Origin: Rhodospirillaceae bacterium
GTDB lineage: Bacteria; Pseudomonadota; Alphaproteobacteria; SP197
Length of the DNA: 20,117 nt
Reading direction: 5' to 3'
Assembly (NCBI GenBank): GCA_018700655.1
Contig: JABIUG010000115.1
Coordinates: 1 to 20,117, forward strand
In this document: piece after piece, positions 13,884 through 20,117 of the stretch
Layout: every line of letters begins with the position of its first letter
How positions within the stretch are numbered: position 1 is the stretch's first letter
Made by a program: the position numbers and the translations under genes
The notes under the pieces: model-generated
Database searches by the model: none
Told to the model about the DNA's origin: nothing
What the model saw: the letters and a program-made list of their open reading frames with translations, nothing else

Positions 13884-15266
13884 CTAGGCGGCCCACCAGG
13901 CCAGCAGTGCAAAGGGGATGAAGCCGGCAAAGACCCAGAAGCTGATGGTCTGCAGGGTTGGGATCGGCGCGTCCTCGGCAAATCCCAGGCTGTTGGCGAT
14001 CACGCCGCACAGCGCAGCACCCAGCGCATAGCCGAACATCTGGATGGTCGGGATCGCTGCAGAGGTGCGTTCGCGGTCGGCCGATGGCGCAGATTCCGTC
14101 ACCCGGCGGATGACCAGGCCCCACATCTGCCCGAAGCCCAGGCCCAGCATCAGGACAAATGGCATGATCGGCCAGATCTCGCCATTGGGCATGGTGAACG
14201 CCAGGCCAACCAGGCCGATCAGACAGACCAGCGGTCCCGTCCGGATCAGCCAGCGTTCGGTGCCCAGCCCGACATTGGCGATGGCGATGGCAGCACCGCC
14301 CCAGGCGACGGATTCGGCAGCGACGATGTAGCCGGATTCCAGCGGCGAGACGCCGAATATGCGTTCCAGGAAGAAAGGGCCATAGGTGAAGAACGAAATG
14401 GTCGCAGTCGCCAGCAGGAAGGCCATCAGCAGGCCTGCGCCATGGATCGTCGCGGGCGAAAAGGGTGAGGGCGGCAACATCCTGCCTTCGCCTGCGTGTT
14501 TGTCGCGCCACAGGAACAGCCCGAACAGCACGAACGCTGCGGCGATCATGACCGGTGCCGCAATCGGATTGGGATCGGCGCCCGCAGCGGAAACCAGCAG
14601 GATGCCGCCGGCGAGGAGAAGCAGGCGCAGCAGCGGGATACCGCTATCGGCGTCGGGTTCATCGTCGCGCCGGCCATGGGGAACCGCGACCACGACCAGA
14701 ACCACGAACAGTGCGGCCTGCAGGGCGAATGCCCAATAGGCGCCGCGCCACATGTCGTAGCTGGCAAAGAGGCCACCGACCAGCGGGCCGCAGAACGCCA
14801 ACATGCTCCAGACGGCAGAGGTCAGCGCGACCAGCTTGGGCATCATGGCATTGGGGAACAGGCGGTCGAGCGCGACATAAACCAGCGCCACCTGCCCGCC
14901 GCCGCCCGCACCCTGGATGAAACGGCCGACCAGCATGACCGCCATGTCGGGCGCGACGGCAGAGATGGCGCAGCCGACACCAAAGAAAACGCCGGCCACG
15001 ATGAAGGCGAAACGCAGGCCGAGCTTGAGCGTGATCAGCCCCGTGGTTGCACCGATAAGGATCGAAGCCAGCATGTAGAGCGAATAGGTCCAGGCGACAT
15101 AGGCATCGCCACCGATCTCAACCACCGCACTGGGCAGGGTGGTGACCACCAGCAGGCTGTCGGCGGCGTGGAGCCAGATACCCAGGGTCAGCGCGATCAC
15201 GAGCGGCGCGCGGCCGCCCCGGAACAGGTCGGCCCAGCCGATACCGGGTTGTGTGATGTCGCTCAT
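13884..15266 (-). CDS. MFS transporter, drug-efflux-like
   Basis: 460 residues, strongly hydrophobic, with 12 or more predicted membrane spans. Helix 1 begins about residue 23 (PLVIALTLGIWLHAADSLLV). The motif-C-like region FCGPLVGGLF lies in the helix-5 area, and GRFIQGAGGGGQVALVYV is the helix-4 region typical of EmrB/QacA-type (DHA2-like) antiporters. A basic/acidic cytoplasmic loop (HGRRDDEPDADSG) separates the halves. Likely an inner-membrane proton-coupled exporter of a small molecule; the specificity is unknown. ATG 15266 follows a purine-rich GGAAGGGG. It has its own promoter with an embedded palindrome (15288-15316), so expression is probably inducible by the exported compound. The VOC gene follows 35 bases downstream. 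No local regulator gene is adjacent. Confidence 0.9.
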   Translation of the reverse strand: MSDITQPGIGWADLFRGGRAPLVIALTLGIWLHAADSLLVVTTLPSAVVEIGGDAYVAWTYSLYMLASILIGATTGLITLKLGLRFAFIVAGVFFGVGCAISAVAPDMAVMLVGRFIQGAGGGGQVALVYVALDRLFPNAMMPKLVALTSAVWSMLAFCGPLVGGLFASYDMWRGAYWAFALQAALFVVLVVVAVPHGRRDDEPDADSGIPLLRLLLLAGGILLVSAAGADPNPIAAPVMIAAAFVLFGLFLWRDKHAGEGRMLPPSPFSPATIHGAGLLMAFLLATATISFFTYGPFFLERIFGVSPLESGYIVAAESVAWGGAAIAIANVGLGTERWLIRTGPLVCLIGLVGLAFTMPNGEIWPIMPFVLMLGLGFGQMWGLVIRRVTESAPSADRERTSAAIPTIQMFGYALGAALCGVIANSLGFAEDAPIPTLQTISFWVFAGFIPFALLAWWAA

Positions 15267-15287
15267 GGTGCCCCTTCCATGGCGGTA

Positions 15288-15316
15288 AATAGAAAGTAAA
15301 TACTTTCTTAAGTCAA
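15288..15316 (-). promoter_or_regulatory. Sigma70-type promoter of the MFS-VOC unit
   Basis: On the minus strand, TTGACT (complement of 15311-15316) and TCTATT (complement of 15288-15293) are separated by exactly 17 bases. They lie in the 65-bp gap between the BBOX-like stop and the MFS start. The -35 matches five of six consensus bases and the -10 four of six. The AT-rich composition stands out against the surrounding GC-rich DNA. Confidence 0.6.
15291..15308. promoter_or_regulatory. 18-bp palindromic operator within the MFS promoter
   Basis: AGAAAGTAAATACTTTCT has 8-bp perfect inverted arms (AGAAAGTA / TACTTTCT) around a central AA. It occupies the spacer between the -35 and -10 hexamers and overlaps the upstream edge of the -10, the classic position for a repressor of the MarR, TetR or HxlR type. 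The cognate regulator is not in the window. Confidence 0.7.
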
Positions 15317-15331
15317 GTAGGCTTTCAGGCC

Positions 15332-16528
15332 TCAGGTCAGGGCGCCATGGGGCAGGTTCATGAACGCGCCTTCGCGGCCCTGCTGCTGGGCGAGCATGCG
15401 CAGGGTCGAATAGAACTCATCGAGCTCGACATTGCAGGTCCGCATGTAACGTTCGCCATCGGGGGCAAACTCCGTACGGCCATGCAGCACACGCTGGTTG
15501 TTGAAGAACAGCGCCTCACCGCTGCCGACCGGGACCACGACCTGGTTGGCCTCGTCGAACAGCATTGCTTCGAGCTTGCGCAAGGCACGCAGCATCGGCC
15601 GGACGAGTTCGCTGTCGGCATCGATCGGCCCGGCACCGCGATCGTTGAGCCGGATGCCGGCGACCTCGCGTTCTTCATCCAGGCTGAAGACCGGCGCGCG
15701 CATGCGGAAATCCCGGCCGGTTTTCAGCAAACGCCGGTAATGGGTCAGCGGCACGGTCGAGAGCAGTTTGAACGCTTCCGGGTCCTGTTCGCGCATTTCG
15801 TCGCCCAGGCGGAAACCGTCGGTCATGGTCGATGCGCCGCCTGTGCTGGCGGCACGCACGAAATGGAAGCAGGTGATCGAAGGCGGTGCCTGCCGGTAGG
15901 GTTCGTCGCAATGGGGATCGAGTTTGACGTTGAGATCGCCGTAAACCAGCGCATCGGGCTGATAGGTGAAGTCATAGACGCTGCCGTAATTGGTCACACG
16001 CAACGGTCCTGCCAGGGCGGCAATCTCTGCGGTTACCTCGGGGTCGTCGGGCACGTTGCGCAGCAGGACAAAACCGTAATCGCGCAATGCCTCCAGCATG
16101 GTCAGGCGGGCATCGTCATCGGTCTTGCAGACAGCATAGTCGGCTTCTGGAACCCGGCCTTCGATTTCGCGGCCCCACAGGGTCGGCGTCCAGCGTCTGC
16201 GCCTGCGTTCAGCAGGGCTGTTGCAGGTCGAGCGCAGCCAGTCGGCGTCGAACCTCCCGCTGTGACCATCGCTCGACCAGACAACGTCGACGCCGCCATC
16301 GCCGTTGAGGCCGGCTTCTGAAAGCGCGATATCGTCGGGAATCTCCGTCAGGCGCAGGGGGCGGATGCCGCTTTCATAGGTGCCGCACGCATCGCAGCGG
16401 CAGGTATGACGCAGCCACACCGCATCAAACCTGCTCTGGTGACCGTCGGCCCAGGCGACATCGAGATGATCGCTGCGATTGTCGACGTGATTGATGGTGA
16501 ACCGGGGACTGGTCGCGACGATACCCAT
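15332..16528 (-). CDS. Gamma-butyrobetaine / trimethyllysine hydroxylase-like Fe(II)/2OG dioxygenase
   Basis: 398 residues with the two-domain plan of gamma-butyrobetaine hydroxylase (BBOX). The N-terminal zinc module has C43, C45 and C48 (HTCRCDACG, spacing C-x-C-x2-C) plus H89 (SDGHSGRF), the same arrangement as in human BBOX. The C-terminal TauD-like domain has iron ligands H206 and D208 (LDPHCDEP) and H349 (NNQRVLHGR), with Arg360/363 for 2-oxoglutarate. ATG 16528 has AGGAG 10 bases upstream. Cytosolic; predicted to hydroxylate a small, possibly quaternary-ammonium or carboxylate substrate. No carnitine-metabolism partners are visible, so carnitine synthesis is uncertain. It diverges from the class II aldolase-like gene, which may act on the hydroxylated product. 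Confidence 0.88.
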   Translation of the reverse strand: MGIVATSPRFTINHVDNRSDHLDVAWADGHQSRFDAVWLRHTCRCDACGTYESGIRPLRLTEIPDDIALSEAGLNGDGGVDVVWSSDGHSGRFDADWLRSTCNSPAERRRRRWTPTLWGREIEGRVPEADYAVCKTDDDARLTMLEALRDYGFVLLRNVPDDPEVTAEIAALAGPLRVTNYGSVYDFTYQPDALVYGDLNVKLDPHCDEPYRQAPPSITCFHFVRAASTGGASTMTDGFRLGDEMREQDPEAFKLLSTVPLTHYRRLLKTGRDFRMRAPVFSLDEEREVAGIRLNDRGAGPIDADSELVRPMLRALRKLEAMLFDEANQVVVPVGSGEALFFNNQRVLHGRTEFAPDGERYMRTCNVELDEFYSTLRMLAQQQGREGAFMNLPHGALT

Positions 16529-16645
16529 GGCGGAATGCTCCTGGCGGATCGGCAAAAGCCTGGATCGTTTGTCCTGACCTGTAAACAGACTTTTCCTGCC
16601 GGTTTGGCTTAGTCAGGTTCATCAATCAGCCAGACAGCACGGTTG

Positions 16646-16658
16646 TCACAGGCTGTGA
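16646..16658. promoter_or_regulatory. Short palindrome in divergent BBOX-like / aldolase-like promoter region
   Basis: TCACAGGCTGTGA has 5-bp arms around GGC and lies in the 193-bp gap between two divergent starts. It could be an operator half-set, but a palindrome this short is weak evidence alone, and I could not place convincing -35/-10 pairs around it. Confidence 0.25.
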
Positions 16659-16721
16659 TGAGGATTGGGCTTGGTCCCAGGTGTTGTTATGCTGTCTGTG
16701 TGGCTGCCGATGGAGAGACAT

Positions 16722-17504
16722 ATGGCCGTGACCGCCCTTGATGACCGTTCCGTACCGCAAGGCATGGCGCAAGCCGAATGGCAGGCCCGCTGTGACCTCG
16801 CGGCCTGTTACCAGCTTGTCGATCTCTACGGCTGGTCCGACCTCTCGGGCACCCACATCTCGGCCCGCATTCCAGGCAGCGAGCATTTCCTGATCAACCC
16901 CTATGGACTGCTTTTCGACCAGATCACCGCCAGCAATCTGGTGAAGGTCGATCAGGAGGGTAACGTCGTCGGCGACAGCGACTTTCCGGTCAATCCGGCC
17001 GGGTTCCTGATCCATAGCTGCATCCATCACGCCCGCCCGGATGTCCATTGCGTGCTCCACACCCACACCCGCGCGGGCAATGCGGTCGCGATGCAACGCG
17101 ATGGCCTGCTGCCGCTCAACCAGAAGGCCCTGATCATCCTGGGCTGGGTTGCCTATCACGACTACGAAGGCGTCGTGCTCGATGCATCCGAGCAGGAAAG
17201 CCTGGTGCGTGATCTCGGCGACAACAAGATCCTGATCATGCGCAATCACGGCCTGATGACCTGCGGCGACAGCGTCGCTGCTGCCTTTGTCTGGATGCAC
17301 CGGGCCGAAGCCGCCTGCCGCTATCAGGTCGATGGTCTCGCCGGTGGGGTGCCGCTCCATTACCTCAGTGAAGCGGTGCAACAAAAGACGATCGAACAGG
17401 GCCGGCGTATTTTTGCACCCAATGGCCATGCCCGCAGCGGCATGGAATGGCCCAGCCTGCTCACCCAGCTCGAACGCGAACGCGGTACGAGTTACCGGAG
17501 CTGA
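16722..17504 (+). CDS. Class II aldolase/adducin family protein
   Basis: 260 residues, one aldolase-II/adducin domain. Metal-binding histidines are H113 and H115 (VLHTHTRAGN) and H176 (MRNHGLMTCG). DLSGTHISARIPG and FLINPYGLLFDQIT are typical N-terminal segments. In FucA-type aldolases a Glu (Glu73, in a SSEW motif) acts as acid/base; here the aligned region reads NPAGF and lacks it, as in adducin-like members. True aldol cleavage is therefore not assured, and a different zinc-dependent lyase, epimerase or decarboxylase role is possible. ATG 16722 is chosen because GGAGA lies 5-6 bases upstream; an ATG at 16710 is in frame but covers that site. Divergent from the BBOX-like dioxygenase and convergent with the second SDR. 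Confidence 0.87.
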   Translation: MAVTALDDRSVPQGMAQAEWQARCDLAACYQLVDLYGWSDLSGTHISARIPGSEHFLINPYGLLFDQITASNLVKVDQEGNVVGDSDFPVNPAGFLIHSCIHHARPDVHCVLHTHTRAGNAVAMQRDGLLPLNQKALIILGWVAYHDYEGVVLDASEQESLVRDLGDNKILIMRNHGLMTCGDSVAAAFVWMHRAEAACRYQVDGLAGGVPLHYLSEAVQQKTIEQGRRIFAPNGHARSGMEWPSLLTQLERERGTSYRS

Positions 17505-17567
17505 CGCTTTGCTTTCGCAGCAGTGCACCGGAGGGATGTCGCGATCCGTGCCACCGTCCTCTCCCTC

Positions 17568-17662
17568 CCGTCATCGCCCGGCTTGACCGGGCGATCCATC
17601 TCCCGCCGGTACGGACCTGCAGGGTCCGGGATGGATGCCCCCATCAAGTGGGGGCATGACGG
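17568..17662. repeat. Composite palindromic intergenic repeat, copy 3
   Basis: Lies between the convergent aldolase-like and SDR genes. The left hairpin has perfect 9-bp arms ATCGCCCGG (17573-17581) and CCGGGCGAT (17587-17595) around CTTGA. The right hairpin has perfect arms ATGCCCCCA (17635-17643) and TGGGGGCAT (17649-17657) around TCAAG. The outer CCGTCAT / ATGACGG ends are as in copy 1. The centre is shorter than in the other copies (95 bp total) and carries a GGACC-TGCAG-GGTCC palindrome. Stem sequences differ from copies 1 and 2, yet pairing is kept. Confidence 0.9.
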
Positions 17663-17689
17663 CTGTATGTGTGGATGGGACGAGAGAAA

Positions 17690-17845
17690 CAGCCGCCTTT
17701 AGTGATTGCGCTCGGCGGCGAGAGCAAAGCGACTGCGACGGCGCGCCAACGGCGCGAAAGCCAAGCGTGCGGAGCACGCGCCCGGCGCCTGAGGGAACAA
17801 ACAAGAACAGCGAACGACGTCGCCTGAGGCAAAACAAACAAATCC
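17690..17845. other. Non-coding GC-rich stretch with tight stem-loops
   Basis: This is the rest of the 341-bp gap between the aldolase-like and second SDR genes. It holds two short hairpins with 3-nt loops: CGCGCC/GGCGCG (17742-17747, 17751-17756) and GCGTGC/GCACGC (17765-17770, 17774-17779). The stretch nearest the SDR stop is A-rich. No coding signature was found. It could be another dispersed repeat class or part of an SDR mRNA 3' end. Confidence 0.4.
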
Positions 17846-18607
17846 TCACCCTGCAGTCAGTCCGCCATCAATCACGAACTCCGCGCCGGTTACGAAGCGG
17901 CTTTCGTCGCCTGAGAGATAAACAATCATGTCGGCGACGTCGGTCGCTTCGCCCATATGGCCCAGCGGGATCTGGGCTTCCAGCTTGCCCACCGTGCTGG
18001 CGGGGTCGCGGCTGCGTTCGATCATGGCTTCGACCATCGGTGTGAGGATGAAGGCCGGGTGCACGGAATTGCAGCGGATGTTGTAGCCCTTGCGTGCGCA
18101 ATGAAGCGCGACCGATTTGGTCAGCAGGCGCACCGCACCCTTGCTCGCGTTGTAGGCGGTCATGTTGTGGCCACCGATCAGGCCCGAGACCGAGGAGAGG
18201 TTGACGATCGCGCCGCCACCGGTCTCCTTCATCGCGATGACGCCGTGCTTGCAGCCCAGGAAGGTGCCGTCGGCATTGATCGCCATGACCCGGTGCCAGT
18301 CTTCCAGGGTGGTGTCCTCGATGTTGGTGGCCTTGCCGGTGCCGGCGCTGTTGACCAGGATATTGATGCTGCCGAGCTGATCGACGGCCTGGCCCACGAC
18401 ATCGATCCAGGACTGCTCATCGGTGATGTCGTGGTGCAGTGTGATGACGGCATCGCCCAGGGGCGCGGCTGCTGCAGCCAGCCCCTCGGCGTTGATATCG
18501 GTCATGGCGACCCTGGCACCTTCTTCGACGAACCGTTCCGTGGTGCGCCGGCCGATCCCCGATGCCGCGCCGGTCACCAGTGCCGTTTTGCCCTGCAGTC
18601 GTCCCAT
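17846..18607 (-). CDS. SDR family oxidoreductase (second, distinct from the operon SDR)
   Basis: 253 residues, a complete classical SDR. TGAASGIG is at 12-19, Asp37 at the end of strand 2 (AMTDINA) suggests NAD(H), and NSAG is at 86-89. Asn111, Ser139, Tyr152 and Lys156 (YNASK) form the catalytic tetrad. The C-terminal segment is FVTGAEFVIDGGLTAG. MGRLQGKTALVTG is the normal start, so ATG 18607 is used; a longer in-frame start 30 bases upstream lacks homology. It is clearly not a recent duplicate of the SDR at 1387-2196, because the two differ throughout outside the motifs. Divergent from the RidA-like remnant across about 70 bp. Substrate unknown, probably a secondary alcohol or hydroxy acid. 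Confidence 0.92.
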   Translation of the reverse strand: MGRLQGKTALVTGAASGIGRRTTERFVEEGARVAMTDINAEGLAAAAAPLGDAVITLHHDITDEQSWIDVVGQAVDQLGSINILVNSAGTGKATNIEDTTLEDWHRVMAINADGTFLGCKHGVIAMKETGGGAIVNLSSVSGLIGGHNMTAYNASKGAVRLLTKSVALHCARKGYNIRCNSVHPAFILTPMVEAMIERSRDPASTVGKLEAQIPLGHMGEATDVADMIVYLSGDESRFVTGAEFVIDGGLTAG

Positions 18608-18676
18608 GACCTTTCCCCGCCTGTACCTTGTCGTCATTCTGAACCAGACTTTGTTCTACATCAGGAGGGACCCATC

Positions 18677-18865
18677 ATGGAACGACATCGCAATTGGCCC
18701 GACGAGTGCTGGCAGTTCGACTTCGAAGTTCCGATGTCGCTCTCGGACCGCTTCGGCGACATGATCTCGATCGCCGGGAGCGTTGCGCTTGATGCTCACG
18801 GCCGGCAGCGCGTACCGGGCGATCTTGCGCAACAGACCGACATGGTTGCACGCGAGGTGCGGCTG
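18677..18865 (+). pseudogene. Truncated RidA (YjgF/YER057c/UK114) family gene, N-terminal half only
   Basis: An excellent AGGAGG site precedes ATG 18677. The first 62 residues read as a RidA-family N-terminus: NWPDECWQFDFEVPMSLSDR, then FGDMISIAGSVALDAHGR, then PGDLAQQTDMVAREVR. That covers the first beta-alpha unit up to the first helix. Normal members are about 115-150 residues and continue with a second half containing the conserved catalytic Arg/Glu region; here homology stops and the ABC exporter gene begins within 20 bases. The reading frame stays open to a TGA at 19004-19006 but only as an out-of-frame overlap of the exporter gene. Most simply, a deletion joined the two genes. The product is probably non-functional, although the ribosome site is intact. 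Confidence 0.78.
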
Positions 18866-18879
18866 ATTAGTCTCTGCGC

Positions 18880-20117
18880 ATGTACATGGATCGTCGTCTC
18901 TGGGCTTTCACGGCTGGCGTTCGCGGCCGTATTGCACTTTCCGTCTTCATCGGTCTTGCCGCGGCCATTGTCGGCATCGGCCGGCTGGCGCTGCTCGGCT
19001 GGCTGATCGCACAGGTCTTCAAGGGCGCGGGACTGCAGGAGCTGATGTGGCCGATCGTGGCGGTCGGCGCGGTGATGGTGCTGCGCGGCGGGCTGGAATA
19101 CCTGCGGGTCATGGTCGCGCACGAAACCGCGGCCAGGGTCCAGATCACCATTCGCAAGACGATCTATGACAAGGCGGTCGAGCTTGGTCCGGCCTGGTTC
19201 GGGCGCGAGCGCACGGGCGACGTGATCCTTTCGGTGGTCGACGGTGTCGAGCAGTTGGAAACCTATTTCGGCGAGTTCCTGCCCACACTGCTGATCGCCT
19301 TCCTGACACCCGTCGGGATCTTCTGTTTTGTCGCGTTCCTCGATCTGCCGCTGGCTATCGTGCTGGTCGGCGCGGCCCTGGTTGCCCTTGTTCTGCCGAC
19401 GCTGTTTCACAGCCTTGATCACAAGGCGAGCCTGGAACGGGCCAAGACCTATGCCGATTTCGGCGCCGAGTTCCTCGATGCCGTGCAGGGCCTGGCCACA
19501 CTCAAGGCCTTCGGCCAAAGTGCGCCCAAGGCCGCTTCGCTCGCGAAAAGGGCGATGAGCCTCGCCTATGGCACGATGTGGGTGAATGCGACCAATGCAC
19601 TGGGCCGCGGGATCACCGACGCCGCAATCGCGATCGGCGCGGCTGGCGCGCTGGCGTTTGGTGCATGGCGGGTCGAGGCCGGTGTCATGGATATCGCCAC
19701 GCTCCTAATCGTCCTGATGATGGGCGTCGAGCTTTTCCGTCCCTTGCGCGAACTGCGCGCCCAGCTCCACGCCGGCATGTTGGGCCAGGCCGCCGCGGAA
19801 TCGATCTTCCGCGTGCTCGACGCGCTGCCGCTGGTGACCGAGAAACCCGGGATCGGCACGGGCGCGACCACACAGGAGCAGGGGGCTCCCGCGATCATCT
19901 TCGACAACGTCACCTTTGCTTATCCCGGAAACGAAGACAGCGCCCACGAGAGCCTGTCGTTTACCGTGAAACCCGGCGAAAGGATCGGTGTCGTCGGGCC
20001 ATCGGGTGTCGGCAAGTCGTCGATGGTGCGCCTGTTGCTGCGGTTCTACGACCCCCAGGCCGGAGCAGTGCGGATCGGCGGGCGTGACCTGCGTGATATG
20101 TCGTTTGACGAACTGCG
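18880..20117 (+). CDS. ABC transporter, fused permease/ATP-binding (type I exporter), cut by window end
   Basis: 412 residues are visible and the frame is open to the window end. The N-terminal membrane domain (about residues 1-330) has around six hydrophobic spans, for example ALSVFIGLAAAIVGIGRLAL and LLIAFLTPVGIFCFVAFLDL, plus the coupling-loop pattern ERTGDVILSVVDGVEQLETYF. The nucleotide-binding domain starts at IIFDNVTFAYPG, with Walker A GPSGVGKSS at about 373-381 and RFYDPQAGAVRIGG after it; the Q-loop onward lies outside. The architecture resembles CydC/CydD and MsbA-like exporters; which one cannot be decided. ATG 18880 follows an in-frame TAG, with an ATG at 18886 as alternative. 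No good ribosome site precedes either, so translation may depend on the truncated ridA reading frame that overlaps it. Confidence 0.88.
   Translation, partial: MYMDRRLWAFTAGVRGRIALSVFIGLAAAIVGIGRLALLGWLIAQVFKGAGLQELMWPIVAVGAVMVLRGGLEYLRVMVAHETAARVQITIRKTIYDKAVELGPAWFGRERTGDVILSVVDGVEQLETYFGEFLPTLLIAFLTPVGIFCFVAFLDLPLAIVLVGAALVALVLPTLFHSLDHKASLERAKTYADFGAEFLDAVQGLATLKAFGQSAPKAASLAKRAMSLAYGTMWVNATNALGRGITDAAIAIGAAGALAFGAWRVEAGVMDIATLLIVLMMGVELFRPLRELRAQLHAGMLGQAAAESIFRVLDALPLVTEKPGIGTGATTQEQGAPAIIFDNVTFAYPGNEDSAHESLSFTVKPGERIGVVGPSGVGKSSMVRLLLRFYDPQAGAVRIGGRDLRDMSFDEL

Noticed and set aside
17957..18676. Plus-strand open frame antisense to the second SDR, continuous with the RidA-like start
   Set aside because: The SDR on the minus strand is complete with all catalytic residues, and RidA homology and the ribosome site begin only at 18677, so the upstream extension is spurious.
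1..20117. CRISPR arrays, tRNA or rRNA genes, prophage or defence systems
   Set aside because: I saw no regularly spaced direct repeats, no cloverleaf-like sequence and no phage structural, Cas, restriction or toxin-antitoxin genes on either strand.

Overview
The window is GC-rich, densely coding DNA. It looks like a chromosomal accessory-metabolism region of a free-living alphaproteobacterium, probably Rhodospirillales-like and marine or salt-exposed. That placement is inferred from ectoine catabolism genes, the dense set of dioxygenase, SDR and hydantoinase catabolic families, and GTCAT...CTTGA-type intergenic palindromes. I see no tRNA, rRNA, CRISPR array, intact prophage or intact insertion sequence.

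Layout. (1) 1-1186, plus strand: the 3' end of an ectoine hydrolase gene (doeA-like) followed by doeB, the N-acetyl-diaminobutyrate deacetylase. (2) 1387-4946, minus strand: a compact operon in transcription order IclR regulator, PhyH-type dioxygenase, GcvT/aminomethyltransferase-like protein, SDR dehydrogenase. (3) 5138-10332, plus strand, divergent from the IclR gene: a ketol-acid reductoisomerase (KARI) paralogue, then hydantoinase/oxoprolinase subunits HyuA and HyuB. A 14-bp perfect inverted repeat lies in the shared promoter region and probably lets the IclR protein control both arms. (4) 10624-12494: a Ure2/YfcG-type GST (minus) divergent from a LeuB-like 3-isopropylmalate dehydrogenase paralogue (plus). 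(5) 12511-13848: an IS5/IS427 transposase relic, a tiny secreted pentapeptide-repeat protein and a VOC-fold protein. (6) 13884-15266: an MFS exporter with a palindromic operator inside its promoter. (7) 15332-17504: a gamma-butyrobetaine hydroxylase-like dioxygenase divergent from a class II aldolase/adducin-family protein. (8) 17846-20117: a second SDR, divergent from a truncated RidA-like gene that runs directly into an ABC exporter gene cut by the window edge.

How the genes may work together (inference). The IclR-centred block reads as a peripheral catabolic pathway: a hydroxylase, a folate-type methyl or aminomethyl transferase, an SDR, and an ATP-dependent amide/ring hydrolase or carboxylase (HyuAB). 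It also carries two enzymes borrowed from branched-chain amino acid biosynthesis folds. Both look re-purposed. The KARI paralogue keeps its Rossmann motif and catalytic His, but by manual alignment has lost the catalytic Lys and one Mg-ligand Glu. The LeuB paralogue keeps the decarboxylating dehydrogenase core but alters the pocket that reads the isopropyl group.

A second structural theme is a family of composite palindromes. Each is a pair of 9-bp hairpins with CTTGA/TCAAG loops. One full copy sits in each of the three convergent gene pairs, and their stem changes are largely compensatory.
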